From DATMRF01 sp035566435 (GTDB lineage: Bacteria; Verrucomicrobiota; Verrucomicrobiia; Limisphaerales; UBA8199): a stretch of 64,000 nucleotides of DNA. Shown one piece after another: positions 9,884 to 17,579 of the stretch (position 1 is the stretch's first letter; each line of letters begins with the position of its first letter). The DNA is taken from contig DATMRF010000136.1 in assembly GCA_035566435.1 (NCBI GenBank), positions 7,335 through 71,334 of the forward strand. The letters are read 5' to 3'. Made by a program: the position numbers and the translations under genes. The notes under the pieces are model-generated. The model saw nothing but the letters and a program-made list of their open reading frames with translations. It was not told the origin of the DNA and made no database searches.

Positions 9884-11614
9884 ATGGAAACCATGAACAC
9901 GAAGCATCCAGGGTTCGGGGTGATCGCAAAGGTGGCAGGGCTAGTATTGGTCGCCGGCGGTCTGTTGTTGGCCGCCGAGAGGGCGGCTGCGGTTGGGAGT
10001 TGGGTGCCGTTGTCGAGTGGGCCACCGGGAGCGCCCTTCCTTGAGCTCATGCTCCTGATGCCCGACGGCACGGTGATGGTCCAGGAGGCCGGCAGCAACA
10101 ATTGGTATCGGCTGACTCCGGATTTGAAGGGCAGCTATGTCAATGGCCAATGGTCGGCTGCCGGTGCCATCGCGCCGATGCACTACAACCGTACCTATTA
10201 CAGTTCTCAGGTCCTGCGCGACGGCCGGGTGTTTGTCGCCGGAGGCGAGTATAGCAACAGTGGCTGGAGCACGGCGGAGATCTATGACCCCCAGGCCAAT
10301 GTGTGGCATTTGCTTACCATACCGGCTGGATTGCTCAACACGAACATCCAGACCCTCTCGAACGGTGCAAAGACCTCAGGTTTCTCCGACTCCCAGTCAC
10401 AAGTCCTGCCCGATGGAACAGTGTTGGTGGCGCCAATCTATCCCGGCCTCGCCCGTCAGACGCTTATCTTCAACCCGGTCGGGAACAACTTCTCGGGAGG
10501 CGCGCAGACCGTGGGCAACCAGAATGAAGTGAGCTGGGTGCAACTGGCGGACCGCAGCACGCTCAGCATCGATAAGAAATCACTGAACTCGGAACGCTAC
10601 ATTCCCGCGACCGGGACGTGGATTCCTGACGCACCCCTGCCCGTGCAGCTCTACAGCAGCAGTGCGGAAATTGGCGCTGGGTTTCTGTTGCCTGATGGGC
10701 GGGCCTTCTTCCTGGGGGGCTCGGGGAGCACGGCCTATTATACCCCCAGCAACACGACCAGCAGCAGCTATTGGACGACGGGTCCCAACATCACCAACGG
10801 GCTGGTCGCGCAAGACGCGCCCGCGGCGATGATGGTCAATGGCAAGATCCTGTGCGCCTTCACCTCCACGACGAACCACAATCCGATCTTCTTTTACGAA
10901 TTTGATTCCAACACGGGCATTTTCGCGCCCACGCCAGCCTCGGGAAGTCCTCCCAATCTTTTCCAGATTTCCGATGCGACCTGCATGCTGGCTCTGCCGG
11001 ATGGAACGGTGCTCTTCAGCAACACGGGCACGCAGTTATACGATTACCAGCCCAACCCTCCGCCGCTAGCCGCGGGCAAGCCAACGATTAGCGCGATCAC
11101 TGCAAAAATTGCAGGCGTTTCTTATCACCTGACCGGCACCAAACTCAACGGTATCTCCCAGGGCGCCGCGTTTGGAGACGATGCCCAGATGGACAGCAAC
11201 TATCCGCTCGTGCGATTGACCGACTCCGGCGGGAATGTCTATTACGCCCGCACCTACAACTGGAGCACCAGCGCGGTGGCCACCGGCAGCGCCGTCGTCT
11301 CCACGGATTTTGCCGTACCAGGCGCGGTGCCGCCGGGAACCTATTCGTTGGTCGCGGTGGCCAACGGCAACCCTTCGGACCCGGTCTCCTTTACCTACAA
11401 CGCGCCGGTCTGGGTTGACTTCAACTACTTCAGCCCCTTCGGCTTTTATTTTGGCACCTTCTCCGAGCCTTACAACACACTTTCAAATGGCGTGAGCGCC
11501 TTGGCTAGCGGTGGAACGATCGCCATCAAGCCCGGGTCATCAACCGAGGCCATGACGATTTCGAAACCCATGACCATCACCGCCGTCGGGGGCGCGGCCA
11601 CCGTTGGTCATTAA
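9884..11614 (+). CDS. Secreted kelch-repeat protein, galactose-oxidase-like propeller
   Basis: 576 residues with a signal peptide (GLVLVAGGLLLAAERAAA). Kelch blades are visible from ~residue 45 to 400 (VLRDGRVFVAGGEYS..STAEIYDP, SQVLPDGTVLVAP, GFLLPDGRAFFLGG, CMLALPDGTVLFSNTG). An E-set/Ig-like domain of the type found at the C-terminus of galactose oxidases follows (KPTISAITAK ... PPGTYSLVAVANG). I do not see the Cys-Tyr copper site of true galactose oxidase with confidence, so catalysis is not claimed. The protein ends in a beta-strand-rich tail (AIKPGSSTEAMTISKPMTI). ATG 9893 is an alternative start. Confidence 0.83.
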   Translation: METMNTKHPGFGVIAKVAGLVLVAGGLLLAAERAAAVGSWVPLSSGPPGAPFLELMLLMPDGTVMVQEAGSNNWYRLTPDLKGSYVNGQWSAAGAIAPMHYNRTYYSSQVLRDGRVFVAGGEYSNSGWSTAEIYDPQANVWHLLTIPAGLLNTNIQTLSNGAKTSGFSDSQSQVLPDGTVLVAPIYPGLARQTLIFNPVGNNFSGGAQTVGNQNEVSWVQLADRSTLSIDKKSLNSERYIPATGTWIPDAPLPVQLYSSSAEIGAGFLLPDGRAFFLGGSGSTAYYTPSNTTSSSYWTTGPNITNGLVAQDAPAAMMVNGKILCAFTSTTNHNPIFFYEFDSNTGIFAPTPASGSPPNLFQISDATCMLALPDGTVLFSNTGTQLYDYQPNPPPLAAGKPTISAITAKIAGVSYHLTGTKLNGISQGAAFGDDAQMDSNYPLVRLTDSGGNVYYARTYNWSTSAVATGSAVVSTDFAVPGAVPPGTYSLVAVANGNPSDPVSFTYNAPVWVDFNYFSPFGFYFGTFSEPYNTLSNGVSALASGGTIAIKPGSSTEAMTISKPMTITAVGGAATVGH

Positions 11615-12001
11615 CCAAGTTTGACGAACGGCCCTACCCGGCTGGCGGCCTCGTCCTTAACGCGCCGCGTCCGAAGAATTCGCAGGCCCTGCCAGCAGCT
11701 CAACGTCTTTGACAAAAACCTTTCCAGCGCCCTCGACCACGAAGTTAAGCCGAACCAGATCCGGCTGTTCGGAGGTCATAAGTCTTGTGGGCATCATGAA
11801 CCTCTGACAGGCCTTGTGGCAAGCCGCGGGTCGCTGGACAAATGCGAGCGCTTGTCGGTGTAACCGCAACGTTGGCAAGCGCTTGCAAACTCGCTCGCAT
11901 ACAGCGGCGCCGAGTTTGCAGTTGCGAGGCGAGGCGGGATACCCCAAACTGCCATGTGTGATAGAGTGCAGGGCGAATAATGCCCCTGCGAGAACGTCCA
12001 A
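11615..12001. other. 387-base spacer, mostly non-coding
   Basis: Between the kelch protein and the lipoprotein operon. It holds a possible minus-strand gene relic (11657-11782, listed separately) and a perfect 12-base palindrome at 11875-11886 (GCAAGC joined to GCTTGC). No convincing complete gene, RNA gene or terminator was seen. Confidence 0.6.
11657..11782 (-). pseudogene. Possible 3' relic of a secreted-protein gene
   Basis: The minus-strand frame ending at 11657 reads LVRLNFVVEGAGKVFVKDVE followed by LLAGPANSSDAAR. The alternation of hydrophobic residues ending in KDVxLL resembles the last strands of carbohydrate-binding-type beta domains of secreted proteins. Nothing upstream in the same frame looks protein-like, so if real it is a truncated end. 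Low confidence. Confidence 0.25.
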
Positions 12002-12640
12002 ATGCTTGTTATGAATCTGTTGAAATCTCAAACTCCCCTTACCGCACTCGCTGTTGCCGGCCTGCTGTGCGGCTGCGCCTCCACCGGTGTCAGGAACCCC
12101 TCGGGTGTGCCGGTCACCCAAATGCGCCCGGACGAACAAGGCTTTGTCGCCGGCACCGGCGTCGAGTCCCAGGACTTGGTCGCCGTCACCGACAAAATGG
12201 CGAAGAGCGTCCTGACGACGCCGCAGATCCAAAATGCGCAGGGTACGCCGCGGGTGGTGCTGGACCCGGTCATCAACGAGACGCGGTTCCCGATTAACAA
12301 GGACATTTTCCTGACCCGCATTCGTGCGGAACTGAACACCAAGGCCCGCGGCAAGGTGATTTTCCTCGCCCGTGAGCGGATGGCAACCCTCGAACGCGAA
12401 CGCCAGATGAAGCAGTCCGGCCAGGTGACCGCCAGCGCCGACCCGAATGTGCTCGAATTCAAGGGAGCGGACTTTTTTCTGACCGGTAAATTATCCGGCC
12501 TCACCACCCGCACCAGCGCCGGCACCAGTGATTACATTCTCTACACCTTCCAGCTCGTGGACGCCCGCACCAGTGACATCATCTGGGAAGACTCCGCCGA
12601 GATTAAGAAGCAAGGCCTGGAAGATGCGGCTTACCGCTAA
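12002..12640 (+). CDS. LpoB-like outer-membrane lipoprotein (penicillin-binding protein activator family)
   Basis: 212 residues with a lipoprotein signal peptide (VAGLLCGC lipobox, Cys near residue 21). The body has the LpoB/CsgG-like pattern: PRVVLDPVINETRFPINKD, then KVIFLARERMATLERERQ, then ADFFLTGKLSGL and YTFQLVDARTSDIIWED. In Escherichia coli LpoB activates the cell-wall synthase PBP1B from the outer membrane; the same role here is inferred from family. It is the first of three overlapping lipoprotein genes; the next gene starts 17 bases before its stop. ATG 12011 is an alternative start. Confidence 0.85.
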   Translation: MLVMNLLKSQTPLTALAVAGLLCGCASTGVRNPSGVPVTQMRPDEQGFVAGTGVESQDLVAVTDKMAKSVLTTPQIQNAQGTPRVVLDPVINETRFPINKDIFLTRIRAELNTKARGKVIFLARERMATLERERQMKQSGQVTASADPNVLEFKGADFFLTGKLSGLTTRTSAGTSDYILYTFQLVDARTSDIIWEDSAEIKKQGLEDAAYR

Positions 12641-13823
12641 GACTCTGGCATGTTCCGGGCTCGCGCTAGCCGCCTTGTTGTTCAGCGCCGGCTGTGCCTC
12701 AACACCGCGCAAACCGCCGCTCGTTCTCACCGGGGACATTATGGTGGATGGGCCCAACGCCATCCAAAACGGCCCGCCCCGGGACAAGGTCCTCTGGCAA
12801 TATCGCACCGCGGCGGCGGCGATGCGCCAGGGCAAGTTCGATATGGCCAAAGCCGATCTCGATGACGCCCTCACGACGCTGCAGGGCATTTACGGACCCG
12901 ATCCGAACGCCCGCAAAGCTCGCGGCTATTTTCACGCCGAGTCAAAGAAGACGTTCATCGGGGAGCCTTACGAGCGTGCGATGGCTTATATCTATCGCGG
13001 CATCCTTTATTGGATGAACGGTGAGCCCGATAATTCGCGGGCCTGCTTCCGCAGCGCCGAGCTTGAGGATAGCGACACTGAAAACCACGAATACGCCGGG
13101 GACTGGGTGTTGCCGGACTATCTCGACGGCCTGGCGACGACGAAGCTGGGCGGCGACGGGTCGGACGCCCTCAAGCGGGCTGAAACCAGCGCGAAAGGGG
13201 TCAGGCTGCCTCCTTATAATCCAAAAGCCAACGTCCTGATCTTTTTTGAGTTTGGGCCCGGCCCGACCAAGTTCGCGACCGGCCAATACGGCGAGGAATT
13301 GCGCTTCCATGTTGCGCCCTCACCCGTGAGGTCGGCTAACTTCAAGACCGACTCGCAGGATTACCCCGTAGCCCCGACGGATGACGTTTGGTTCCAGGCG
13401 AGCACGCGTGGCGGCCGCGTGATGGACCACATCCTCGGCAACAAGGCCGTTTTCAAGAAGACTACGGATATCGCCGGCAACGCGGCGCTGATCGGCGGCC
13501 TGACAACGGCGGCGGTCAGCGATAACCGCACGGCTCAACAGGTCGGCCTCGGTATCGCTTTGGCGGGCCTGGTCAGCAAAGTAGTTTCCTCCGCGACCAC
13601 TCCGGAGGCGGACACGCGGGCGTGGGATAACCTGCCGCGCTACCTGAGCTTCGCGAATCTCGAGCTGGCGCCCGGCCCGCACACCCTCACGGTGCAATTC
13701 AAAGACGCCGCCGGCCGGGTCTTATCGGGCTTTAACAAGGCCGTCAACTTCGACGTCCCTGCCGACGGCAAAGACAAAGTCCTTTTTGTTAGCGATCAAT
13801 CCTTAACTCCTCAAAACCAATGA
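12624..13823 (+). CDS. COG3014-like lipoprotein of the LpoB/YcfL operon
   Basis: About 399 residues. ATG 12624, inside the end of the preceding gene, gives a clean lipoprotein signal peptide (LALAALLFSAGC). Residues ~50-160 look TPR-like (AAAAMRQGKFDMAKADLDDA, RAMAYIYRGILYWMNGEPDN), followed by a hydrophobic segment (GNAALIGGLTTAAV, VGLGIALAGLVSKVV) and a beta-rich C-terminus (LSFANLELAPGPHTLTVQF). The combination resembles the uncharacterised COG3014 family that sits between LpoB-like and YcfL-like genes. Role in envelope assembly is inferred from context. Start overlap with lpoB-like and ATGA overlap with the next gene indicate translational coupling. Confidence 0.8.
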   Translation: MRLTAKTLACSGLALAALLFSAGCASTPRKPPLVLTGDIMVDGPNAIQNGPPRDKVLWQYRTAAAAMRQGKFDMAKADLDDALTTLQGIYGPDPNARKARGYFHAESKKTFIGEPYERAMAYIYRGILYWMNGEPDNSRACFRSAELEDSDTENHEYAGDWVLPDYLDGLATTKLGGDGSDALKRAETSAKGVRLPPYNPKANVLIFFEFGPGPTKFATGQYGEELRFHVAPSPVRSANFKTDSQDYPVAPTDDVWFQASTRGGRVMDHILGNKAVFKKTTDIAGNAALIGGLTTAAVSDNRTAQQVGLGIALAGLVSKVVSSATTPEADTRAWDNLPRYLSFANLELAPGPHTLTVQFKDAAGRVLSGFNKAVNFDVPADGKDKVLFVSDQSLTPQNQ

Positions 13824-14242
13824 AAAAGAATCTCCTTGTTCTCGGTCTCCTCGCGCCCACGGTGGCGCTGCTTAGCGGTTGCGCCTCCAGCCACGACACT
13901 GGCGCTTACCTGCCGCAAAATGCCACCGTCAATAATGTCGAAGATAGCGCTCGTTTTGTGCTGCTGGACAAAGGGGCGCAGTACTCGGTCACTTGCCCCG
14001 GCATGCAGGAATCCCGGCTGCCGGACGGGCGGCTCCAGGTGCTCGCCAACCTCCGCAACCGCGAGAACCGCCGTATCCAGGTCCAGGTCAACTGCGTCTT
14101 CAAAGACGCGCAGGGATTTGTGGTGGAAGAAACGCCGTTTCAAAATGTATTCCTGGATGAAAATGCCCAGGAAGGTGTGAAGTTCGCGTCGGCCGGCGAT
14201 AAGGCCCTGCGTTACACCATCCGCGTCCGCGAGGCTCGGTGA
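13820..14242 (+). CDS. YcfL-family (DUF1425) lipoprotein
   Basis: 140 residues with a lipobox (VALLSGC, Cys near 21). The body VQVNCVFKDAQGFVVEETPF and the preceding LQVLANLRNRENRRIQVQ match the DUF1425/YcfL pattern. In enterobacteria ycfL neighbours lpoB (ycfM), and the same neighbourhood is seen here. The gene starts in an ATGA overlap with the upstream stop, so the three lipoproteins form one operon. Biochemical role unknown. Confidence 0.82.
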   Translation: MKKNLLVLGLLAPTVALLSGCASSHDTGAYLPQNATVNNVEDSARFVLLDKGAQYSVTCPGMQESRLPDGRLQVLANLRNRENRRIQVQVNCVFKDAQGFVVEETPFQNVFLDENAQEGVKFASAGDKALRYTIRVREAR

Positions 14243-14319
14243 ACCTCAGGGGTGATGCCAGCCACTCCGGACCGAGGGGTGGCTGAGGCCGGAATAGTCG
14301 ATCTGTGGCTCGCGTGAAC

Positions 14320-14418
14320 AAAGCGGCAGAGGACTGCCGCACTCCAAAACCTGGCGGAAGCATTCCGGGCGCCCAAAACTCGCGTGCGTTTTGGAGTGCG
14401 GCAGTCCTCTGCCGCTTT
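14320..14418. repeat. REPIN-like inverted doublet, 31-base perfect arms
   Basis: Arms 14320-14350 and 14388-14418 are perfect reverse complements separated by 37 bases. Each arm is itself a hairpin: GCGGCAG and CTGCCGC around the loop AGGA (TCCT on the other strand), with GGAG flanking the hairpin on its inner side. A short hairpin inside an inverted pair is the architecture of REP doublets (REPINs). It lies in the 318-base gap between the lipoprotein operon and purS. It lacks a T-tract, so it is not a simple terminator. Confidence 0.75.
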
Positions 14419-14560
14419 CAGCCTGGGACTGAAGGCCCAGCCGTCCGGCCCGGTGCGGTAGTCGCACGGGGACGAGGCAGTCCCCGCCCCGGCGCTATTT
14501 TTCTCGCCTCCTTGCCCGGGCTGACGCACCATGCGCCGCAGCCTGGATTTTTCGTTTGCA

Positions 14561-14800
14561 ATGAAAGCCAAAATAATTATTACGCCAAAGAAGGCAGTCG
14601 TTGACCCGCAAGGAAAAACGGTTCAAAATGCTCTCGCTCACATGGGATACACCGGCGTCGGAGCGGTGCACGTCGGCAAATACCTGGAGATCGAACTCGC
14701 GGAGTCCGACAAAGAAGTGGCCCGCAGACAGATCGACGATGCCTGCCACAAATTCCTCAGCAACCCGGTGATCGAGGATTACCAATTCGAAATTGAATGA
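14561..14800 (+). CDS. purS: Phosphoribosylformylglycinamidine synthase subunit PurS
   Basis: 79 residues, the usual PurS size. MKAKIIITPKKAVVDPQGKT followed by GVGAVHVGKYLEIEL is characteristic. PurS links PurL and PurQ in the FGAR amidotransferase complex of purine biosynthesis. The ATG at 14561 fits the family length; an upstream in-frame ATG at 14531 would add ten atypical residues. It overlaps purQ by four bases (ATGA). purL is not in the window. Confidence 0.93.
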   Translation: MKAKIIITPKKAVVDPQGKTVQNALAHMGYTGVGAVHVGKYLEIELAESDKEVARRQIDDACHKFLSNPVIEDYQFEIE

Positions 14801-15513
14801 ATTTCGCGGTGCTCCAATTCCCGGCTTCGAATTGCGACCAGGACGCGGTCCATGTGCTGCGGAACGTTTTGGGCCACTCGGCCCGTCTGTTGTGGCACAA
14901 AGAGAATTCCCTCGGCGGCGCCGATGCCGTCATTATTCCGGGCGGCTTCAGCTATGGTGACTATCTCCGCACGGGGGCGATCGCCCGGTTCAGCCCGGTG
15001 ATGGAGGCGGTGCAAACCTTCGCCGCGAATGGCGGGTTGGTGCTGGGCATTTGCAACGGCTTCCAGATCCTTTGCGAGGCCGGACTGCTGCCCGGCGCGC
15101 TGATTCGAAATCGCTCGCTCCAATTCCGGTGCGAGCAGGTTTTTCTCAAAACCATTACCACCGATTCGCCCTTTACCCGCCTGGTTCCGCCGGAAAAACT
15201 GCTGCGGTTGCCTATTGCTCACGGCGAAGGCTGTTACTTCGCTGACGAGGAGACCCTGGCGAAACTGAGCGCCGGCAACCAAATCCTGTGGCGTTACGTC
15301 AGTGTGCAGGGCGAGGCGACCGAAAGCGCCAACCCGAACGGTTCCCTGGACAACATTGCCGGCATCTGCAACGAAGGCCGCAACGTCGCCGGGCTCATGC
15401 CTCACCCTGAACGGGCCAGCGAACCCATCCTGGGCTGCGCCGATGGCCGGTTGATCTTCGAAAGCCTGATCCACGCTTTGAAGCAACGGCCTGCGGCTCG
15501 CACGGCGGCCTAG
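14797..15513 (+). CDS. purQ: Phosphoribosylformylglycinamidine synthase, glutaminase subunit PurQ
   Basis: 238 residues, a class I glutamine amidotransferase. The nucleophile is Cys86 in LGICNGFQ, and His203 and Glu205 lie in MPHPERASEP. The N-terminal AVLQFPASNCDQDA and PGGFSYGDYLRTGA are PurQ signatures. It supplies ammonia from glutamine to PurL in step four of purine synthesis. The start codon overlaps the purS stop, so the two are coupled. The convergent rarD gene ends 71 bases downstream. Confidence 0.95.
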   Translation: MNFAVLQFPASNCDQDAVHVLRNVLGHSARLLWHKENSLGGADAVIIPGGFSYGDYLRTGAIARFSPVMEAVQTFAANGGLVLGICNGFQILCEAGLLPGALIRNRSLQFRCEQVFLKTITTDSPFTRLVPPEKLLRLPIAHGEGCYFADEETLAKLSAGNQILWRYVSVQGEATESANPNGSLDNIAGICNEGRNVAGLMPHPERASEPILGCADGRLIFESLIHALKQRPAARTAA

Positions 15514-15583
15514 GAGCCGGGCAGTTTAACTTGCGCCGCGAAGCCCTGGCCAAGCTGCATCGCGTCGGCAAATAGCGCGAAGG

Positions 15584-16522
15584 CTATTCGGGCTCGTCGG
15601 CAATCTCCTGCGGACGGCGGTTCAGCAGGGAATCGGCGACATAGACTGCGATGGCCAGCCAGCACAGCGCGAAGCTGCCGACCTTGGAATGGTCGAGCGG
15701 TTCGTGAAACAGGAAAAGGGCGACCAGGAATTGGAGTGTCGGGCCGACGTACTGCAGGAAGCCGAGGGTCGAGAGCTGCAATCGGCGCACGGCGGCCCCG
15801 AAGCAGAGCAACGGGACGGCGGTGATGATGCCGGAAAGGGAGAGAAGCCCATAAGTCCCCACCGAGGGGTTTCCCGAAGGCAACAGCGCCAGCAACAACA
15901 ACGCCAGAGGGAGCAGAATGGAGGTTTCGACCATCAAGCCATGGAGCGAGTTTATGTCCACCGCTTTGCGAACCAGCCCGTAGAAGCCGAAGCTGCCGGC
16001 GAGCGACACCGCAATCCAGGGAAAACCGATGCCGCGCAGGGCCAGATTGAGGACGGCGCCGGCCGCGATGACAACAGCGACCCATTGCCATCCTCGGAGA
16101 CGTTCGCGGAGGAAGAGCATGCCGAGGGCGATCGAGAGCAACGGGTTGATAAAATAGCCGAGGCTGGCTTGCAAGAGCTGCCGGGTGGCTACGGCGTAGA
16201 TGAAGATGAGCCAGTTGAGCGCGATCAAGACCGCGCCGGCGGATAGAAGCAGGAGATTCCGGCGGCTCTTGAGCACCGGCCAAATCGGCTTCCACTCGGC
16301 GCGGGCGGAGACCACCACTCCGAGGAAAAGGGCGGACCAGAAAATGCGGTGGCAGAGGATGATTAACGGCTGGACGGACCCAACCGCGCGGAAATACAGC
16401 GGGATGAACCCCCACATGAAGTAGGCGCTGAAACCATAGGCCAGGCCAGTCCTGGGATTCCGTGCCAGGCCCGCCTGGATTGCCCCGGTACGCACAACGG
16501 GATTGGTTATTGTCTCAGCCAC
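15584..16522 (-). CDS. rarD: RarD-type EamA/DMT superfamily permease
   Basis: 312 residues with about ten hydrophobic segments. The first block (GLAYGFSAYFMWGFIPLYFR), HRIFWSALFLGVV, and ATRQLLQASLGYFINPLLS are typical of RarD, a member of the drug/metabolite transporter superfamily in the inner membrane. The C-terminal FLQYVGPTLQFLVALFLF is also a RarD hallmark. Substrate is unknown for the family. Monocistronic and convergent to purQ. Confidence 0.9.
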   Translation of the reverse strand: MAETITNPVVRTGAIQAGLARNPRTGLAYGFSAYFMWGFIPLYFRAVGSVQPLIILCHRIFWSALFLGVVVSARAEWKPIWPVLKSRRNLLLLSAGAVLIALNWLIFIYAVATRQLLQASLGYFINPLLSIALGMLFLRERLRGWQWVAVVIAAGAVLNLALRGIGFPWIAVSLAGSFGFYGLVRKAVDINSLHGLMVETSILLPLALLLLALLPSGNPSVGTYGLLSLSGIITAVPLLCFGAAVRRLQLSTLGFLQYVGPTLQFLVALFLFHEPLDHSKVGSFALCWLAIAVYVADSLLNRRPQEIADEPE

Positions 16523-16620
16523 AGGCCAGAACCTAGCAGAAGGCCGGCCCCCGGCAACCGCGCCGCGCGAGTTGCGGAGTGCATTCTAAAGGTGATGGGG
16601 TGAAAAAAATGTTTCGCACT

Positions 16621-16680
16621 CGGGACTGGTCGGGATTGGTCGGGATTGGTCAGGATGACTCAGGTTTGCTCAGGCGGCGA
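16621..16680. repeat. Degenerate tandem array, six units of 10 bases
   Basis: Successive decamers are CGGGACTGGT, CGGGATTGGT, CGGGATTGGT, CAGGATGACT, CAGGTTTGCT and CAGGCGGCGA. Similarity decays toward the 3' end but register stays exactly 10. The unit differs from the other decameric arrays of the window. Confidence 0.8.
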
Positions 16681-16886
16681 CTCGCCAAGGAGAGCCCGGA
16701 GGGGTTGAACCACGGATGGCACGGATGAGCAGGGAATGGCCACAAGAAGGCACGAAAAGGCACAAAGAGGAGATAATCGGGCTGGGTGCGGAGAGCGAAT
16801 ACCAGTTCGAGCCGAAATGCGCGAAGTGGTATTACGCGGTAATAGGTGTGATTAGCGGGGTGCGCGCAAGGGGGGGGTGGTTTTAG

Positions 16887-17275
16887 CCGTCCCAGCGTCC
16901 CAAGCCCGTGTTTGCCGAGGGATTTTGGCAATTCTCAGCCGTCCCAAGTGCCGTCCCAGGGTGGTAACGGAGCCGTCCCGGACGAGTGGAAGGGCGGTCA
17001 GAGCGTCAAGGGACGGGACGGGGTGGCGACGTCCCAGGACGTCCCAAGCGTCCCAATGAGATTGACCGGGAGGGGCGTGACAAGGCGTGACAGCGTGACG
17101 AGTGCGCTGCTGATCCCGGGAAAACGGACGACGCGAATGGCGGAAGAACGAGCGCCGATGGACGGCGAGCCGATGGTGTGAGCGGCAGGGGGTAAATTTG
17201 CAATCAAAGTGTCCCAAGGCCGTGTTTACCGAGGTATTTGCATTTTCAAAGTGTCCCAGAAGTGTCCCGGGAGCA
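16887..17275. repeat. GTCCCA-rich repeat block with two CCGTGTTTRCCG copies
   Basis: Two related segments begin near 16896 and 17209: CGTCCCAAGCCCGTGTTTG then CCGAGGGATTTTGGCA, and GTGTCCCAAGGCCGTGTTTA then CCGAGGTATTTGCATT; both end in a further GTCCCA. Between them GTCCCA recurs with 9-10-base spacing at 17031, 17041 and 17050. A third relative occurs in inverted orientation near 51300-51390. Confidence 0.65.
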
Positions 17276-17579
17276 TCCCACAGTATCCTGCGTGGAATAG
17301 TCGGGAGTGTGCGTTATCCGTTAAGAAGCTACCCCCGCCGCCGGTGCCGTGGCGGCAGGTCCTGGTTTACACCGGCTTGCCACGGTTCGCCCACCTGGTG
17401 TTGCTTCGCTTGGGAGGGCAGTTTTGCAGGTCTGGACTTAGGGACAGAGATAAGGTAAGCCTTCTCTTAAGCGAGTGTTTATATGAATCGCGCATCGACC
17501 TCACGATCCGCCGCTGTTTCGCTCGAGGGTTTACCAGGCGAGCTTCAGCGACTACTTCAATCGGATTAACCACACCACT

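Larger units (their letters stand above)
16523..17579. other. 1057-base non-coding, repeat-rich spacer
   Basis: No credible gene. It contains a six-unit degenerate array of period 10 (16621-16680), short direct repeats such as ACCACGGATGG/CACGGATG (16708 onward) and AAGGCACG/AAGGCACA, and many GTCCCA hexamers spaced 8-12 bases (16889-17060, 17210-17275). Two imperfect copies of a segment containing CCCGTGTTTGCCGAGG or CCGTGTTTACCGAGG lie near 16905 and 17219. Open frames here are formed by the repeats. Confidence 0.7.

Noticed and set aside
11875..11886. LacI-type operator palindrome
   Set aside because: No regulator gene nearby and a 12-base GC-rich palindrome can arise by chance.
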